Assembly (NCBI RefSeq): GCF_002251945.1
Contig: NZ_NDHW01000132.1
Span: forward strand, 1-64,000
Source: Pseudanabaena sp. SR411
GTDB lineage: Bacteria; Cyanobacteriota; Cyanobacteriia; Pseudanabaenales; Pseudanabaenaceae
Direction: 5' to 3'
DNA: 64,000 bases
Every line of letters starts with the position of its first letter. Position 1 is the stretch's first letter. The position numbers and the translations under genes were made by a program. This document shows positions 16,853 to 24,646 of the stretch, one piece after another. The notes below the pieces were generated by a model that searched no databases, was not told where the DNA came from, and saw only the letters and a program-made list of their open reading frames with translations.

Positions 16853-18265
16853 TTAACCCCGACTTCTTTGTGGTGAAGGCGATAAACCCGGAACACCTCT
16901 AGGCTCAGTCCGTGGACGCGCAGAACCTTCAGGGAAAGAAACAAAAATCTTCTCATTACCTGTTAATCCTGATTTCACCTCGGTTTTGTCATCGACAGTA
17001 AGCCCAGTTTCAATAGCTGTGAACACAGAAGTTTCACTCTGCTCTGTCTTAACATATACGCCTGTAAGTCCCTTCTCTCGAACGATCGCTACAGTGGGGA
17101 CAACTAGCACATTCTTCAATTCACCAGCTTTAAATTCTAAACTAGCATTCATCCCAGCTCGCAGCACTTGCTTGTCTTCAGAAGTGATTTCGGCTTTCAC
17201 TTCAAAACTGGTGACATTCTGGTTAACGATCGCCTGTGGTGAAATCGACACTACTCGACCTCGAAACTTTTTGGTTGGATAGGCATCAACTTGCAGCGTC
17301 ACCTCCTGACCGATCGCAATCCGCGCAATATCGGCTTCAGCCACATTCGCCACAACTTGATTGTTGCTAGCAAGGGCAAGAATCGAAGAAGCTGTCGCCG
17401 AACTCACCGCACTTCCTGATGTTGTGGGTGTCACAAAAGCCCCAGGGTCAGCGTATTTGCGGACTACCACGCCATCAAAAGGAGCGCGAATTATTGTGTC
17501 TTCTAACTGAGACTGCACACTTTGCAAAGATCCTGCGGCGGCAACAACTTGCGCTTGTGCGCGATCTATTTCTTCAGGACGTGAACCTGATTGCTGTAAA
17601 GATAGAGCCTCTCTCGTCTGCATTACCCTTGCGCGATTGGCTTCCATCGTGGTTCTGGAAGCATCCAGATCTCGCGAGGCGATCGCCCCTTCCTGATAAA
17701 GCTGTTGATTTTGGCGATAGACGATCTCTGATTGTTCGAGGGTCGCTTGGGCATTAGTCAAATTTGCTTGAGCTTGGGCAATATCTTGAGCGCGGTTTCC
17801 AGCCATTAATAGATCGAGACTTGCCTGCGCTGCCGCCAGATTTCCATCCGCTTGGGTGATTTGTCCTAACGTATTGGACTCATCCATATAGGCAAGAATT
17901 TGCCCTGTGCGTACATTTTCGCCTTCCTTGACTAGTAAACTCTTGAGTCTCCCTGAGCTTTTAGGACTGACATTAATCGACTTTTCGGGCTGAATTGTCC
18001 CGTTGGCAGTCACGATAATTGGTAAATTTGCTCGATTGATCGCCACGGTGCGATCGCGTCGGCGCGTTTCCCGATTATTCGCAGGTGCAGTCAATTGGGT
18101 ATAGGCATAGTAACCACCACCACCAACCGCAATCAGGATCAAGATGATGGCAATCCGCCATCCCCAACGCCCAATGAGCGTTTTTTTGGGCTGCTCCAAG
18201 TCGTCTAGATCTGGCTCTTCGGTTAAATCCATTTCCTGCGGTTTTAGTTGTTTCTCTGTTTGCAT
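16853..18265 (-). CDS. Periplasmic adaptor (HlyD/MacA family) of the efflux operon
   Basis: This membrane-fusion protein bridges the permease to an outer-membrane channel. I take the ATG at 18265 (MQTEKQLKPQE, 470 residues); a TTG at 18313 would add 16 residues but begins among untypical sequence. A cytoplasmic acidic N terminus precedes one TM helix (RIAIILILIAVGGGGYYAY). Next come a half-lipoyl segment (VTANGTIQPEKSINV), a long coiled-coil hairpin (about 130-260, rich in AQANLTNAQATLEQ), the second lipoyl half (IIRAPFDGVVVRKYADPGAFV) and beta-barrel domains. It ends in a Pro/Arg/Ser-rich tail. First gene of the operon; no TolC partner lies nearby. Confidence 0.87.
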   Translation of the reverse strand: MQTEKQLKPQEMDLTEEPDLDDLEQPKKTLIGRWGWRIAIILILIAVGGGGYYAYTQLTAPANNRETRRRDRTVAINRANLPIIVTANGTIQPEKSINVSPKSSGRLKSLLVKEGENVRTGQILAYMDESNTLGQITQADGNLAAAQASLDLLMAGNRAQDIAQAQANLTNAQATLEQSEIVYRQNQQLYQEGAIASRDLDASRTTMEANRARVMQTREALSLQQSGSRPEEIDRAQAQVVAAAGSLQSVQSQLEDTIIRAPFDGVVVRKYADPGAFVTPTTSGSAVSSATASSILALASNNQVVANVAEADIARIAIGQEVTLQVDAYPTKKFRGRVVSISPQAIVNQNVTSFEVKAEITSEDKQVLRAGMNASLEFKAGELKNVLVVPTVAIVREKGLTGVYVKTEQSETSVFTAIETGLTVDDKTEVKSGLTGNEKIFVSFPEGSARPRTEPRGVPGLSPSPQRSRG

Positions 18266-18446
18266 AAGAGTTACGTCAATGGTTAATGGGTTTAGACACT
18301 TATACTCGATCAAACGTTCACTTCAGAGCAATAAAAATCAAAAACCAGAGTCAATGCAAAGCGCTGTCTCTGGTTTGGCGACAATTATACAATTACAATT
18401 ATATGGCGATCGCTTTTTATACAGCGCTGTGTGCTTTCTTGAAAAA

Positions 18447-18499
18447 CCAGAGAAATTTTTAAAAAGCTTGCAAAGCAAGCTTTTTAAAAATTTCTCTGG
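18447..18499. repeat. Perfect 53-bp palindrome
   Basis: Two perfect 25-nt arms (CCAGAGAAATTTTTAAAAAG..., 18447-18471 and 18475-18499) flank a 3-nt loop. The architecture is like the 55-bp hairpin at 37621-37675. It lies upstream of both the efflux operon and the CDF gene, with no poly-T. Confidence 0.8.
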
Positions 18500-18514
18500 A
18501 CTACATAAAACCTA

Positions 18515-18667
18515 AGAGCGTGTTTGAGAAGTTTTGCTTTAGCCCCCCCTAGCCCCCCAATTCTGGGGGGAACCAGATTCAAGTCCCCCAGAATTGGGGG
18601 ATTTAGGGGGCTAAAACATTGGCTTTAGCTAAAAACTGCATGTATATTAACTTCTCAAACACGCTCT
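18515..18667. repeat. Repeat family C, copy 2 (153-bp MITE-like element)
   Basis: Terminal inverted repeats AGAGCGTGTTTGAGAAGTT and its exact complement at the right end (19/19). The internal C-rich and G-rich arms match the copy at 11089-11236. No open frame. It sits between the divergent efflux and CDF genes. Confidence 0.8.
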
Positions 18668-18723
18668 AAACAGACTGTATCTAAATTTTTGGCTTCATTC
18701 CCTAATTTTCAATAGATGGCGAT

Positions 18724-19617
18724 ATGCACAATCAATCTGCTCGTTATTATGGGTTTCTCTCGATCGGAGCGGCACTCTTGACGATCGCTCTGAAATTAGG
18801 CGCTTATCTGTTGACTAATTCCGTAGGTTTTTTATCGGATTCCCTTGAGTCGGGCGTTAATCTCGTCGCCGCGATCGGGGCAGTATGGGCGTTAACCTAT
18901 GCTGCAAAGCCACCAGATGAAGAACATGCCTTTGGACATTCTAAAGCTGAATATTTCTCTAGTGGATTTGAAGGTGCATTGATCTTAGTTGCAGCCGTAA
19001 GTATCGCGATCGCCGCAATTCCGAGATTATTAAATCCTCAACCTCTCGAACAGCTTAGTTTTGGTCTAGTCCTTTCAATAGTTGCTTCAGCCATCAATGG
19101 CATAACGGCTCTGATCTTACTTAAAGCAAGCAAGCGCCTACGCTCAATTACTTTACGGGCTGATGCTCACCACTTGCTAACCGATGTCTGGACTTCTGTG
19201 GGCGTAATCCTCGGATTATTATTAGTTTCTGTCACAGGCTGGCTAATTCTTGATCCCTTGATTGCTTTATTAGTTGCGGCAAACATTGTCTGGACTGGCG
19301 TAAAGCTGATACAAGAGAGCGGCTCAGCACTTTTAGATGCTTCTATTCCTCTAGAAGAGAGACAAATGATTGATGAAATTTTGTCTCATTACGATCGCCA
19401 TCAAGTCCAGTTTCATGCGATCCGCACCAGAATGGCAGGTACAAAGAAGTTTGTATCTTTTCATATTCTAGTTTCAGGTACTTGGTCAGTTCAACAGGGG
19501 CATGACCTCTGTGAAGAGATTGAAACTGCTATTAGCAAGGTTTTACCACATGTTAACGTGTTCACCCATTTGGAACCCTTAGAAGATCCCAAATCATGGA
19601 CAGATCAGGATTTATAG
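18724..19617 (+). CDS. Cation diffusion facilitator family metal transporter
   Basis: This 297-residue inner-membrane antiporter is likely to export Zn2+, Fe2+ or similar divalent ions. It has six hydrophobic segments. The metal site is visible as FLSDSLESGVNLVAA in TM2 and RADAHHLLTDVWTSVGVI in TM5 (the H-x3-D pair), with the loop motif EEHAFGHSKAEYFSSG between TM2 and TM3. The C-terminal cytoplasmic domain (about 210-297) has the ferredoxin-like fold signature ending HVNVFTHLEPLEDP. The metal cannot be told from the motif alone. Monocistronic; a palindromic repeat follows. Confidence 0.9.
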   Translation: MHNQSARYYGFLSIGAALLTIALKLGAYLLTNSVGFLSDSLESGVNLVAAIGAVWALTYAAKPPDEEHAFGHSKAEYFSSGFEGALILVAAVSIAIAAIPRLLNPQPLEQLSFGLVLSIVASAINGITALILLKASKRLRSITLRADAHHLLTDVWTSVGVILGLLLVSVTGWLILDPLIALLVAANIVWTGVKLIQESGSALLDASIPLEERQMIDEILSHYDRHQVQFHAIRTRMAGTKKFVSFHILVSGTWSVQQGHDLCEEIETAISKVLPHVNVFTHLEPLEDPKSWTDQDL

Positions 19618-19640
19618 CAGTAAAAGTGATCGCTAAGATC

Positions 19641-19704
19641 AATCAAAACCCAAAATAAAAGTGGCGGCGCGAAGCGCCGCCACTTTTATTTTGGGTTTTG
19701 ATTT
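19641..19704. repeat. Repeat family B core palindrome
   Basis: This palindrome has arms AATCAAAACCCAAAATAAAA and complement around GTGGCGGCGC/GCGCCGCCAC. It is the core of the family at 35071, 44645 and 48061, here without the TATAGCAA outer ends. It may double as the terminator between the CDF gene and the convergent metallopeptidase; a second hairpin (AACAAAGGAGAAGC/GCTTCTCCTTTGTT) follows at 19711-19741. Confidence 0.7.
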
Positions 19705-19739
19705 GTCCATAACAAAGGAGAAGCAAAGCTTCTCCTTTG

Positions 19740-20636
19740 TTATAACTGACTCGTTGCAAAGGTATCGCATTGATCGATATTGCCAGTATCTAAGCCCCGC
19801 TTGAACCAAGTTACCCTTTGTTGAGAAGTGCCGTGGGTAAAGGATTCTGGAATCACATGCCCACGCTTAGATTGTTGTTGCAAATAGTCGTCGCCTATTT
19901 GCGTCGCTGTGTTCAGAGCTTTGGTGATGTCCTGATCGGAGATTAAGCCCCGTTGAGCCGTAAAATGCCCCCAAACGCCAGCAAGGCAATCGGCTTGTAA
20001 TTCTATTCTCACCGATAGCTCGTTGGCTTTAGCCTTACTGGAACTAGATTTTAACTGTCTTACCTTGCCTGATGTACCGCGCAAATTTTGAATGTGATGT
20101 CCAACTTCATGGGCGATCGCATAGGCTCGCGCAAAGTCAGCATCATTGCCAGCCGTAGCTTCTAGATATTTAAAGAAACCCATATCTAGATAAACCTTTT
20201 TGTCAGCAGGGCAATAAAATGGGCCCGCCGAAGTTTTTGCCGATCCGCAGGCTGAGTTAACATAACCATCAAAAAGAACTAATTTTGGTGCTTGGTAGTT
20301 AGTTTTGAGCTGTTTTTTAAAGATCTGCTCCCATGTATCTTCAGTATCACCAAGAACAGATTTGACAAAAGCCGAGTCACGGTCTTTGATTGGTGTTTTG
20401 ACTAAAGCTTGGGGTGCAGGTGCAGTTTTATTAGTGCCACCAATTAAACTCAAAAGCTGAGCGGGATCAATTTTAAAAATTAGACCAGCGATGATCGCGA
20501 GCGCAATAACACCAGCACCTAAACCGCCCAACTTTCCTACTGATGATGTGCTTAAGTTCGATGATTCTGATGACTCGTCTGAACCATCACGCTGGTCTTC
20601 TACATTGTCGCTTTCACGCATTTCATCCCATTTCAT
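19740..20636 (-). CDS. YpfJ-type neutral zinc metallopeptidase
   Basis: This 298-residue protein has a cytoplasmic N-terminal acidic/Ser-rich segment, one membrane helix (about 36-56, LGAGVIALAIIAGLIF) and a periplasmic domain of the YpfJ/KPN_02809 family. The zinc motif AHEVGHHIQNLRG is intact, a downstream RIELQADCLAGVWGH gives the third ligand region, and the typical GYVNSACGSAKTSAGPFYCPADKKVYLD block is complete, so the enzyme is probably active. Its physiological substrate is unknown. Length and motif order are normal for the family. Confidence 0.88.
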   Translation of the reverse strand: MKWDEMRESDNVEDQRDGSDESSESSNLSTSSVGKLGGLGAGVIALAIIAGLIFKIDPAQLLSLIGGTNKTAPAPQALVKTPIKDRDSAFVKSVLGDTEDTWEQIFKKQLKTNYQAPKLVLFDGYVNSACGSAKTSAGPFYCPADKKVYLDMGFFKYLEATAGNDADFARAYAIAHEVGHHIQNLRGTSGKVRQLKSSSSKAKANELSVRIELQADCLAGVWGHFTAQRGLISDQDITKALNTATQIGDDYLQQQSKRGHVIPESFTHGTSQQRVTWFKRGLDTGNIDQCDTFATSQL

Positions 20637-20924
20637 ATAGTCAATCCTGCTCTATGTGATTTCATTGTTGTGAATATAGCGCTATCAGCCCTAACTAAAA
20701 CCAAAACACAAAATGGCATAGCTATTTTGCGTTTTTAAAACCCTTACTGGGTTTGTTTTTTAAAATCTCTACATATCATAGTCTCACAAATGCCATTGAG
20801 CATTGCATCTATGGGCTGATTGCTTATTGTCATTAATCTACAGCGCTTTGCGTTCTTCTGCGTAACCTTGCACTTGTCTCAGTGAAATAATTTAATCGCT
20901 ACCTTACAAGCCTTTAGATCTGGT
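20637..20924. other. Non-coding region with a truncated family A element
   Basis: At about 20697-20766 lies the left two thirds of repeat family A (CCAAAACACAAAATGGC stem, then AAACCCTTACTGGGTTT), lacking the right-hand hairpin. ACAGCGCTTT, the complement of AAAGCGCTGT, occurs at 20840. No gene is seen. Confidence 0.55.
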
Positions 20925-21010
20925 TTATTGGAATAGGATCAGTTGCCGTTTCAAGTTTTCGAGCGATCGCAGATAGAGAGGTTCTGCTTCGCTGTACTTC
21001 CCTTGCAAAG
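20925..21010 (-). pseudogene. TPR-gene fragment
   Basis: This minus-strand frame reads LQGKYSEAEPLYLRSLENLKRQ and then a stop: one tetratricopeptide unit of the kinesin-light-chain-like TPR type. It has no start of its own and begins a few bases after the hicB stop codon. It closely resembles the repeat unit in the fragment at 21481-21756, so both are probably pieces of one decayed TPR gene. Confidence 0.7.
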
Positions 21011-21017
21011 AGTAAAA

Positions 21018-21233
21018 TTAGGCGTACATCAATCGTCCTTTGGGTGTGGGGATGATTCTTCCTAGTGTTTTCGCTGTTTCTATCCATTCTTGAATGATGA
21101 TTTCGGCGTTGGCTACGGCTTCGGCATAGCTTTGTCCGTCTGCCATGCAACCTGCAAGTTCGGGAACTTCAACGATGAAGGCTTCATCTGCTTCACTCCA
21201 ATAAACAATCAATTCGTACTTAATTGGTGTCAT
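21018..21233 (-). CDS. hicB: HicB-like antitoxin
   Basis: This 71-residue protein starts at the ATG at 21233 (MTPIKYELIVYWSEADEAFIV), inside the last codons of hicA (14-nt overlap), typical of a coupled pair. The sequence VYWSEADEAFIVEVPELAGCMADGQSYAEAVANAEIIIQEWIE is the HicB partial RNase-H-like fold; no clear DNA-binding extension follows. It should bind and neutralise HicA. A longer upstream extension exists in the frame but overlaps hicA and is unlikely to be used. Confidence 0.88.
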   Translation of the reverse strand: MTPIKYELIVYWSEADEAFIVEVPELAGCMADGQSYAEAVANAEIIIQEWIETAKTLGRIIPTPKGRLMYA

Positions 21234-21480
21234 TTTCTTTGAGTTTATATCTGAGGATTGCATTTCTGATTTGTTTGACTTGGTAGGCTTTGGCTTTGCC
21301 TTGCTTTGATTGTATATTGAGAATCTCAGGAATGTCGTCTTTGTAAAAAATATGATGACTACCGTTGATCCTTTCACTAAAGCCTAGTCGCTTTAAAAAT
21401 TGGCAGAGGGTTTCAAAATCAATACTGTTGTCACTGCCACCATCAAGCAGTTTTTGTCTGAATTTTTCGTATTTTCCCAT
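21220..21480 (-). CDS. hicA: HicA-like mRNA interferase toxin
   Basis: This 86-residue HicA has a double-stranded-RNA-binding-like fold. The family motif around the active His is present (GFSERINGSHHIFYK), with the N-terminal FETLCQFLKRLGF and C-terminal KAKAYQVKQIRNAI segments. It should cleave mRNA independently of the ribosome when not bound by HicB. The start codon follows directly on the stop of the TPR fragment, and the GGAGGAG ribosome site lies inside that fragment's end. The pair is intact and sits between two pieces of a dead TPR gene. Confidence 0.88.
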   Translation of the reverse strand: MGKYEKFRQKLLDGGSDNSIDFETLCQFLKRLGFSERINGSHHIFYKDDIPEILNIQSKQGKAKAYQVKQIRNAILRYKLKENDTN

Positions 21481-21756
21481 TTATGTCTCCTCCATGGTTT
21501 TGCACATAATCTCATAATTTTGGCGGACTGTGACTGTATTGGGATGCCCGGAACCAAGGGCTTTTTTAAAAATTTGGATAGCTCGCAGATAGAGAGGTTC
21601 GGCTTCGCTGTACTTCCCTTGCGCTTCGTAAAGTAATGCAAGATTGTTGAGACTGGCGGCGACAGAGGGATGGTCTGCTCCTAGTTGGCGTTCCAAAATC
21701 GATAGCGATCGCACATAGAGAGGTTCGGCTTCGCTGTAGTTCTCTTGCGATTATTA
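21481..21756 (-). pseudogene. TPR-protein C-terminal remnant
   Basis: The frame reads QENYSEAEPLYVRSLSILE, RQLGADHPSVAASLNNLALL and YEAQGKYSEAEPLYLRAIQI, then GHPNTVTVRQNYEIM: the standard cyanobacterial KLC-type TPR unit of 42 residues, about 1.5 copies, ending in the usual last-repeat form. Upstream the frame meets a stop and lacks an ATG (only a GTG at 21714). It is the 3' end of a larger TPR protein, often fused to NB-ARC or CHAT domains. A 16-bp direct repeat CTTGCGATTATTATTT at about 21746 and 21787 lies at the break. Confidence 0.75.
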
Positions 21757-21801
21757 TTTTATGTACTTAATTCTTACTGTCAAACTACTTGCGATTATTA
21801 T

Positions 21802-22173
21802 TTAAATTTCAATCCCTGCTCTAAAAGCTTCGAGTAAAATCTGAACCAAGGGATGTTGAGTCAATTGCTTAATAGTTTCAAAAGTACCAGCTTTTATAGC
21901 AGCAACAAGGCGATCTCTAAGATTAGTTTGCTTTTCAATTTCTTGTTGGGCAACTTGAATAGTAATGATTTGATCTGCTCGTTTAATTGGATCAAGATTC
22001 ATTTGATCTTGAATATTTCTGATAATACTTTCGAGTTGATTGGTTAGTTCAGTAAGTTCTTGATTTGCTTCAGGACAATTATTTTGAATGCCAATATTGT
22101 CACCACTGACACTAATGTCACCCGTAATTATCTGACCAACCGCAGCATTAAAGTTGAAAGTAGATTCTGACAT
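21802..22173 (-). CDS. Small protein of the ATPase operon, motif at N terminus
   Basis: This 123-residue protein is not assigned to a family I know. Residues 5-29 (FNFNAAVGQIITGDISVSGD) carry a motif also found at the C terminus of the neighbouring 121-residue protein (YNINAPVGQLNTGKVDVQGD). The rest is helical with heptad character (QELTELTNQLESIIRNIQDQ; QEIEKQTNLRDRLVAAIKAG) and ends HPLVQILLEAFRAGIEI. It is the third gene of an operon led by the P-loop ATPase, 28 nt after the preceding gene. The motif and helical tail resemble segments I associate with cyanobacterial effector-type multidomain proteins, so a signalling or defence role is possible but unproven. Confidence 0.6.
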   Translation of the reverse strand: MSESTFNFNAAVGQIITGDISVSGDNIGIQNNCPEANQELTELTNQLESIIRNIQDQMNLDPIKRADQIITIQVAQQEIEKQTNLRDRLVAAIKAGTFETIKQLTQHPLVQILLEAFRAGIEI

Positions 22174-22201
22174 TTTGATTTGTGTTTTCTGTGATTAAAA
22201 T

Positions 22202-22567
22202 TTATTCTTTTCTACCTATACTATCGCCCTGAACATCAACTTTACCAGTATTTAGCTGACCAACAGGGGCATTGATATTATAGGTTATCCCTCTAATAAA
22301 CTGGTCTTCTTCTGGTTCGTAAACAATGTCTACTGCTAACAGCAAAAGCTTTTGTTTTAGACGTTTTAAATCTAGAACTGCCATAGACTGGTTGTCGTTG
22401 ATGTCCTCAGTAATTTCTGTAATCTGTTCAGATATCTCTTCTTTAACTCTCATAATTTCATTATCAATAACCATAATAATTTGTTCAGATAAAGCGCCAG
22501 AAAGATTCTGAATTTGTTTAACTCTGAGTTTTTTGAAATTTGCAAAGCGTTTATAGATTTTACTCAT
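22202..22567 (-). CDS. Small coiled-coil protein of the ATPase operon, motif at C terminus
   Basis: This 121-residue protein has a helical, partly coiled-coil body (about 15-85; KEEISEQITEITEDINDNQS) and a C-terminal motif YNINAPVGQLNTGKVDVQGDSIG shared with the N terminus of the next protein. It begins 5 nt after the ATPase stop codon, so translation is probably coupled. No catalytic residues or membrane segment are seen. The motif may be a beta-rich assembly or tethering element through which the two small proteins pair. Confidence 0.6.
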   Translation of the reverse strand: MSKIYKRFANFKKLRVKQIQNLSGALSEQIIMVIDNEIMRVKEEISEQITEITEDINDNQSMAVLDLKRLKQKLLLLAVDIVYEPEEDQFIRGITYNINAPVGQLNTGKVDVQGDSIGRKE

Positions 22568-22572
22568 TAACT

Positions 22573-23985
22573 CTATTCCTCAAGCTTTGCTAGTTCTTTA
22601 TTTATTCTTTCTAGTAGAGCTTCTTTTCTTCGATGTGAATCATGACTGATATTAAAGTTGAAACTTGCTCCACTGATTTCAGAATCGTTGAAACTTGCTC
22701 TACTGATTTCAGAATCGATGAGTTTTTTCTGTTTCAGTAAATCAGCCACAATCGGATGGAGATCATACCAAAGAGAAGCATTTTCATACTCTAATATCAT
22801 CAACGCCTGCAACATCCTAATGAAATTAGCATCATTTACAGCTTCTGCCGTTTCATAAACTTCCACTAGCAAGTCATAGAGGCTAAGACCAATCTGCCGC
22901 GTAAAGTCATGCCGCAAATTCTGTAAGGCTGCATTAAGAATCTCTTCATCGATCATAATATCTTCGCGATCTGATTCAATCTCGATTTGCACCATACATT
23001 CCGTACAGCATTCCCGCGCAATCCGCACCAATTCCCGCATCACCCCACCACTCTTTAACACCATCGCACGGGCAGTTTGCGGCTCGATCAATCCTTCAGG
23101 AATGCGCTTTTCTAACACCTTCAGAAATACATTGAGATTTTTAGCAATTGGTTCCACTTCTGGATTATGGCGATCATCTTTTGGAAAGAACTTAGTCACA
23201 GGGAACAGATGCGGACGCACCACCCCTTCCGAATTAAGCGCTCCCATTATCTGCGGATCTCGAATTGCGGGAATAGAAATTGTAAAGACAATCCGAATCT
23301 GGGGCAAAAAAAGAGCCTTAATGTTATTGCGATAAATCGCTTCGACTAAGGACAAATCTAACTTGTCAAGATCGTCAATAATCACAATTACAGGCTTTTG
23401 CGTCTTAATTTGAATAGTGGCAGCAAGGCGATCAATTTTGCTAACTAAGTCAGAAATCTTTTTAACAAAGTTTGTCTCTAATTCATCACGAAAACTCATT
23501 TCTGTTTGCAATTTTGACGTAAGTACAGGCAAAAATTCAATCTCAACCCCTGATTTGCCTCTAGCTTCTTCGTCTTTTGTTTGCTGGTGAGCAGTCCATC
23601 CTAAAATAGTTTCATGAATATCTTTGTCTATGTCTCCTAGTTTTTGAGCATGGCTAAGCATTAACAAAGCGATCGCGTACAAAATATTCGTATGTGTTAC
23701 CGCTGTCATCTCGATCAGATCGGCGATCGAGAAAAACACCACATAATGTTGATCGGACATTTCATTGGCTAATCGCTTCAACAGAGTTGACTTACCACAA
23801 CCACGATGCCCCGCAAAAATAAATTTGCCATTTTTTTCAGATGCCTCAATTTCTCGCCTCAGTCTAACCTTGACCTCTAGCCCATAGTCCACCCGAAATT
23901 TTGCAATATCCTCGGCTTCAACTAGCGGGAACAGATCCAAGTCTTTATAAATTTGTTGAAATTTTGCGAGAAGTTCAAGATCCAT
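22573..23985 (-). CDS. KAP/ORC-like AAA P-loop ATPase, possible defence NTPase
   Basis: This 470-residue ATPase has Walker A GHRGCGKST (59-67) and Walker B VIVIIDDLDKLD (about 197-208), followed by sensor-like RIVFTISIPAIRDPQ and a helical winged-helix-like part (REVRIAREC-type region, about 310-440). This is the layout of KAP and STAND-related P-loop NTPases that act as signal switches. The C terminus holds a 10-residue tandem duplication (SEISRASFND/SEISGASFNF) leading into FNFN, echoing the FNFNA motif of the third gene. First gene of a three-gene operon read leftward. No membrane helices. Whether it senses phage, stress or another ligand is not known. Confidence 0.72.
   Translation of the reverse strand: MDLELLAKFQQIYKDLDLFPLVEAEDIAKFRVDYGLEVKVRLRREIEASEKNGKFIFAGHRGCGKSTLLKRLANEMSDQHYVVFFSIADLIEMTAVTHTNILYAIALLMLSHAQKLGDIDKDIHETILGWTAHQQTKDEEARGKSGVEIEFLPVLTSKLQTEMSFRDELETNFVKKISDLVSKIDRLAATIQIKTQKPVIVIIDDLDKLDLSLVEAIYRNNIKALFLPQIRIVFTISIPAIRDPQIMGALNSEGVVRPHLFPVTKFFPKDDRHNPEVEPIAKNLNVFLKVLEKRIPEGLIEPQTARAMVLKSGGVMRELVRIARECCTECMVQIEIESDREDIMIDEEILNAALQNLRHDFTRQIGLSLYDLLVEVYETAEAVNDANFIRMLQALMILEYENASLWYDLHPIVADLLKQKKLIDSEISRASFNDSEISGASFNFNISHDSHRRKEALLERINKELAKLEE
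22657..22716. repeat. 30-bp tandem duplication within the ATPase gene
   Basis: GTTGAAACTTGCTCCACTGA... (22657-22686) is repeated with one mismatch at 22687-22716. It adds ten residues in frame near the ATPase C terminus. Confidence 0.9.
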
Positions 23986-24082
23986 AATTGCCGCAGATAA
24001 TAGCTAGGTAAGCAAATAATGCCATCATACCAATGAAAGTAATAGCTAGAAAAATTACGATTTTTAGGATTTTGGCGATCGC

Positions 24083-24523
24083 TTATTCACTATCTGCCAA
24101 AATCAAGGTGATCGCCTGATCGATAATGGCATTGCGATCGACCATTGCGGCTAATTGTGACACCGTATAACAACCACCAAAAGCCTCAGCCGCCGCGCCT
24201 GACAAAGCTACTCGATAGGCATCACTGATAGCTTCTCTCAATTCCTCAATCGATAAATAATTACCACCAGCTTTGCGCCGACGATTGGTTTTTTGGATTT
24301 CATACACAGCATTCTCAATGGAAGCATCCCACGATCTCGTTGTTCTTCCTTCTGCTTGGCGTTTGATTAAATGTAATAAGAGGATCTTGGCAAAACTAGA
24401 GATTTTATTCAGCTTATCGTCTTTGCTCATTTCCGTCATTTCCTCAACCAACAGCAAAGCTTCATGGATATTGCCACCAAGTAAAAATCCCTTAAGTTCT
24501 AACAATTCTTCCATCGCATTCAC
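24083..24523 (-). CDS. DUF29-like conserved cyanobacterial protein
   Basis: This 146-residue soluble helical protein contains ILLLHLIKRQAEGRTTRSWDASI and AVYEIQKTNRRRKAGG, a pattern I recall from proteins labelled DUF29 in cyanobacteria, followed by a C-terminal ..NAIIDQAITLILADSE. The family is abundant in filamentous cyanobacteria and has no known function. It reads in the same direction as the ATPase operon, 97 nt upstream of it, and is separated from narB by about 120 nt. It may or may not belong to the accessory cluster. Confidence 0.6.
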   Translation of the reverse strand: MNAMEELLELKGFLLGGNIHEALLLVEEMTEMSKDDKLNKISSFAKILLLHLIKRQAEGRTTRSWDASIENAVYEIQKTNRRRKAGGNYLSIEELREAISDAYRVALSGAAAEAFGGCYTVSQLAAMVDRNAIIDQAITLILADSE

Positions 24524-24646
24524 CTCTTACCTCAGTTCAACGCAATTGATATCGCCTGTCACTGTTAAATTATTTACACCACCAAATTTACTAATGTCTT
24601 CATTTTACATCAGTCATAGGAAAATGCTTTGGGGACTACAAATCCA

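Noticed and set aside
21234-21377. Longer HicB frame from 21377
   Set aside because: It overlaps hicA by more than 150 nt in another frame and its sequence is not HicB-like before MTPIKYE.
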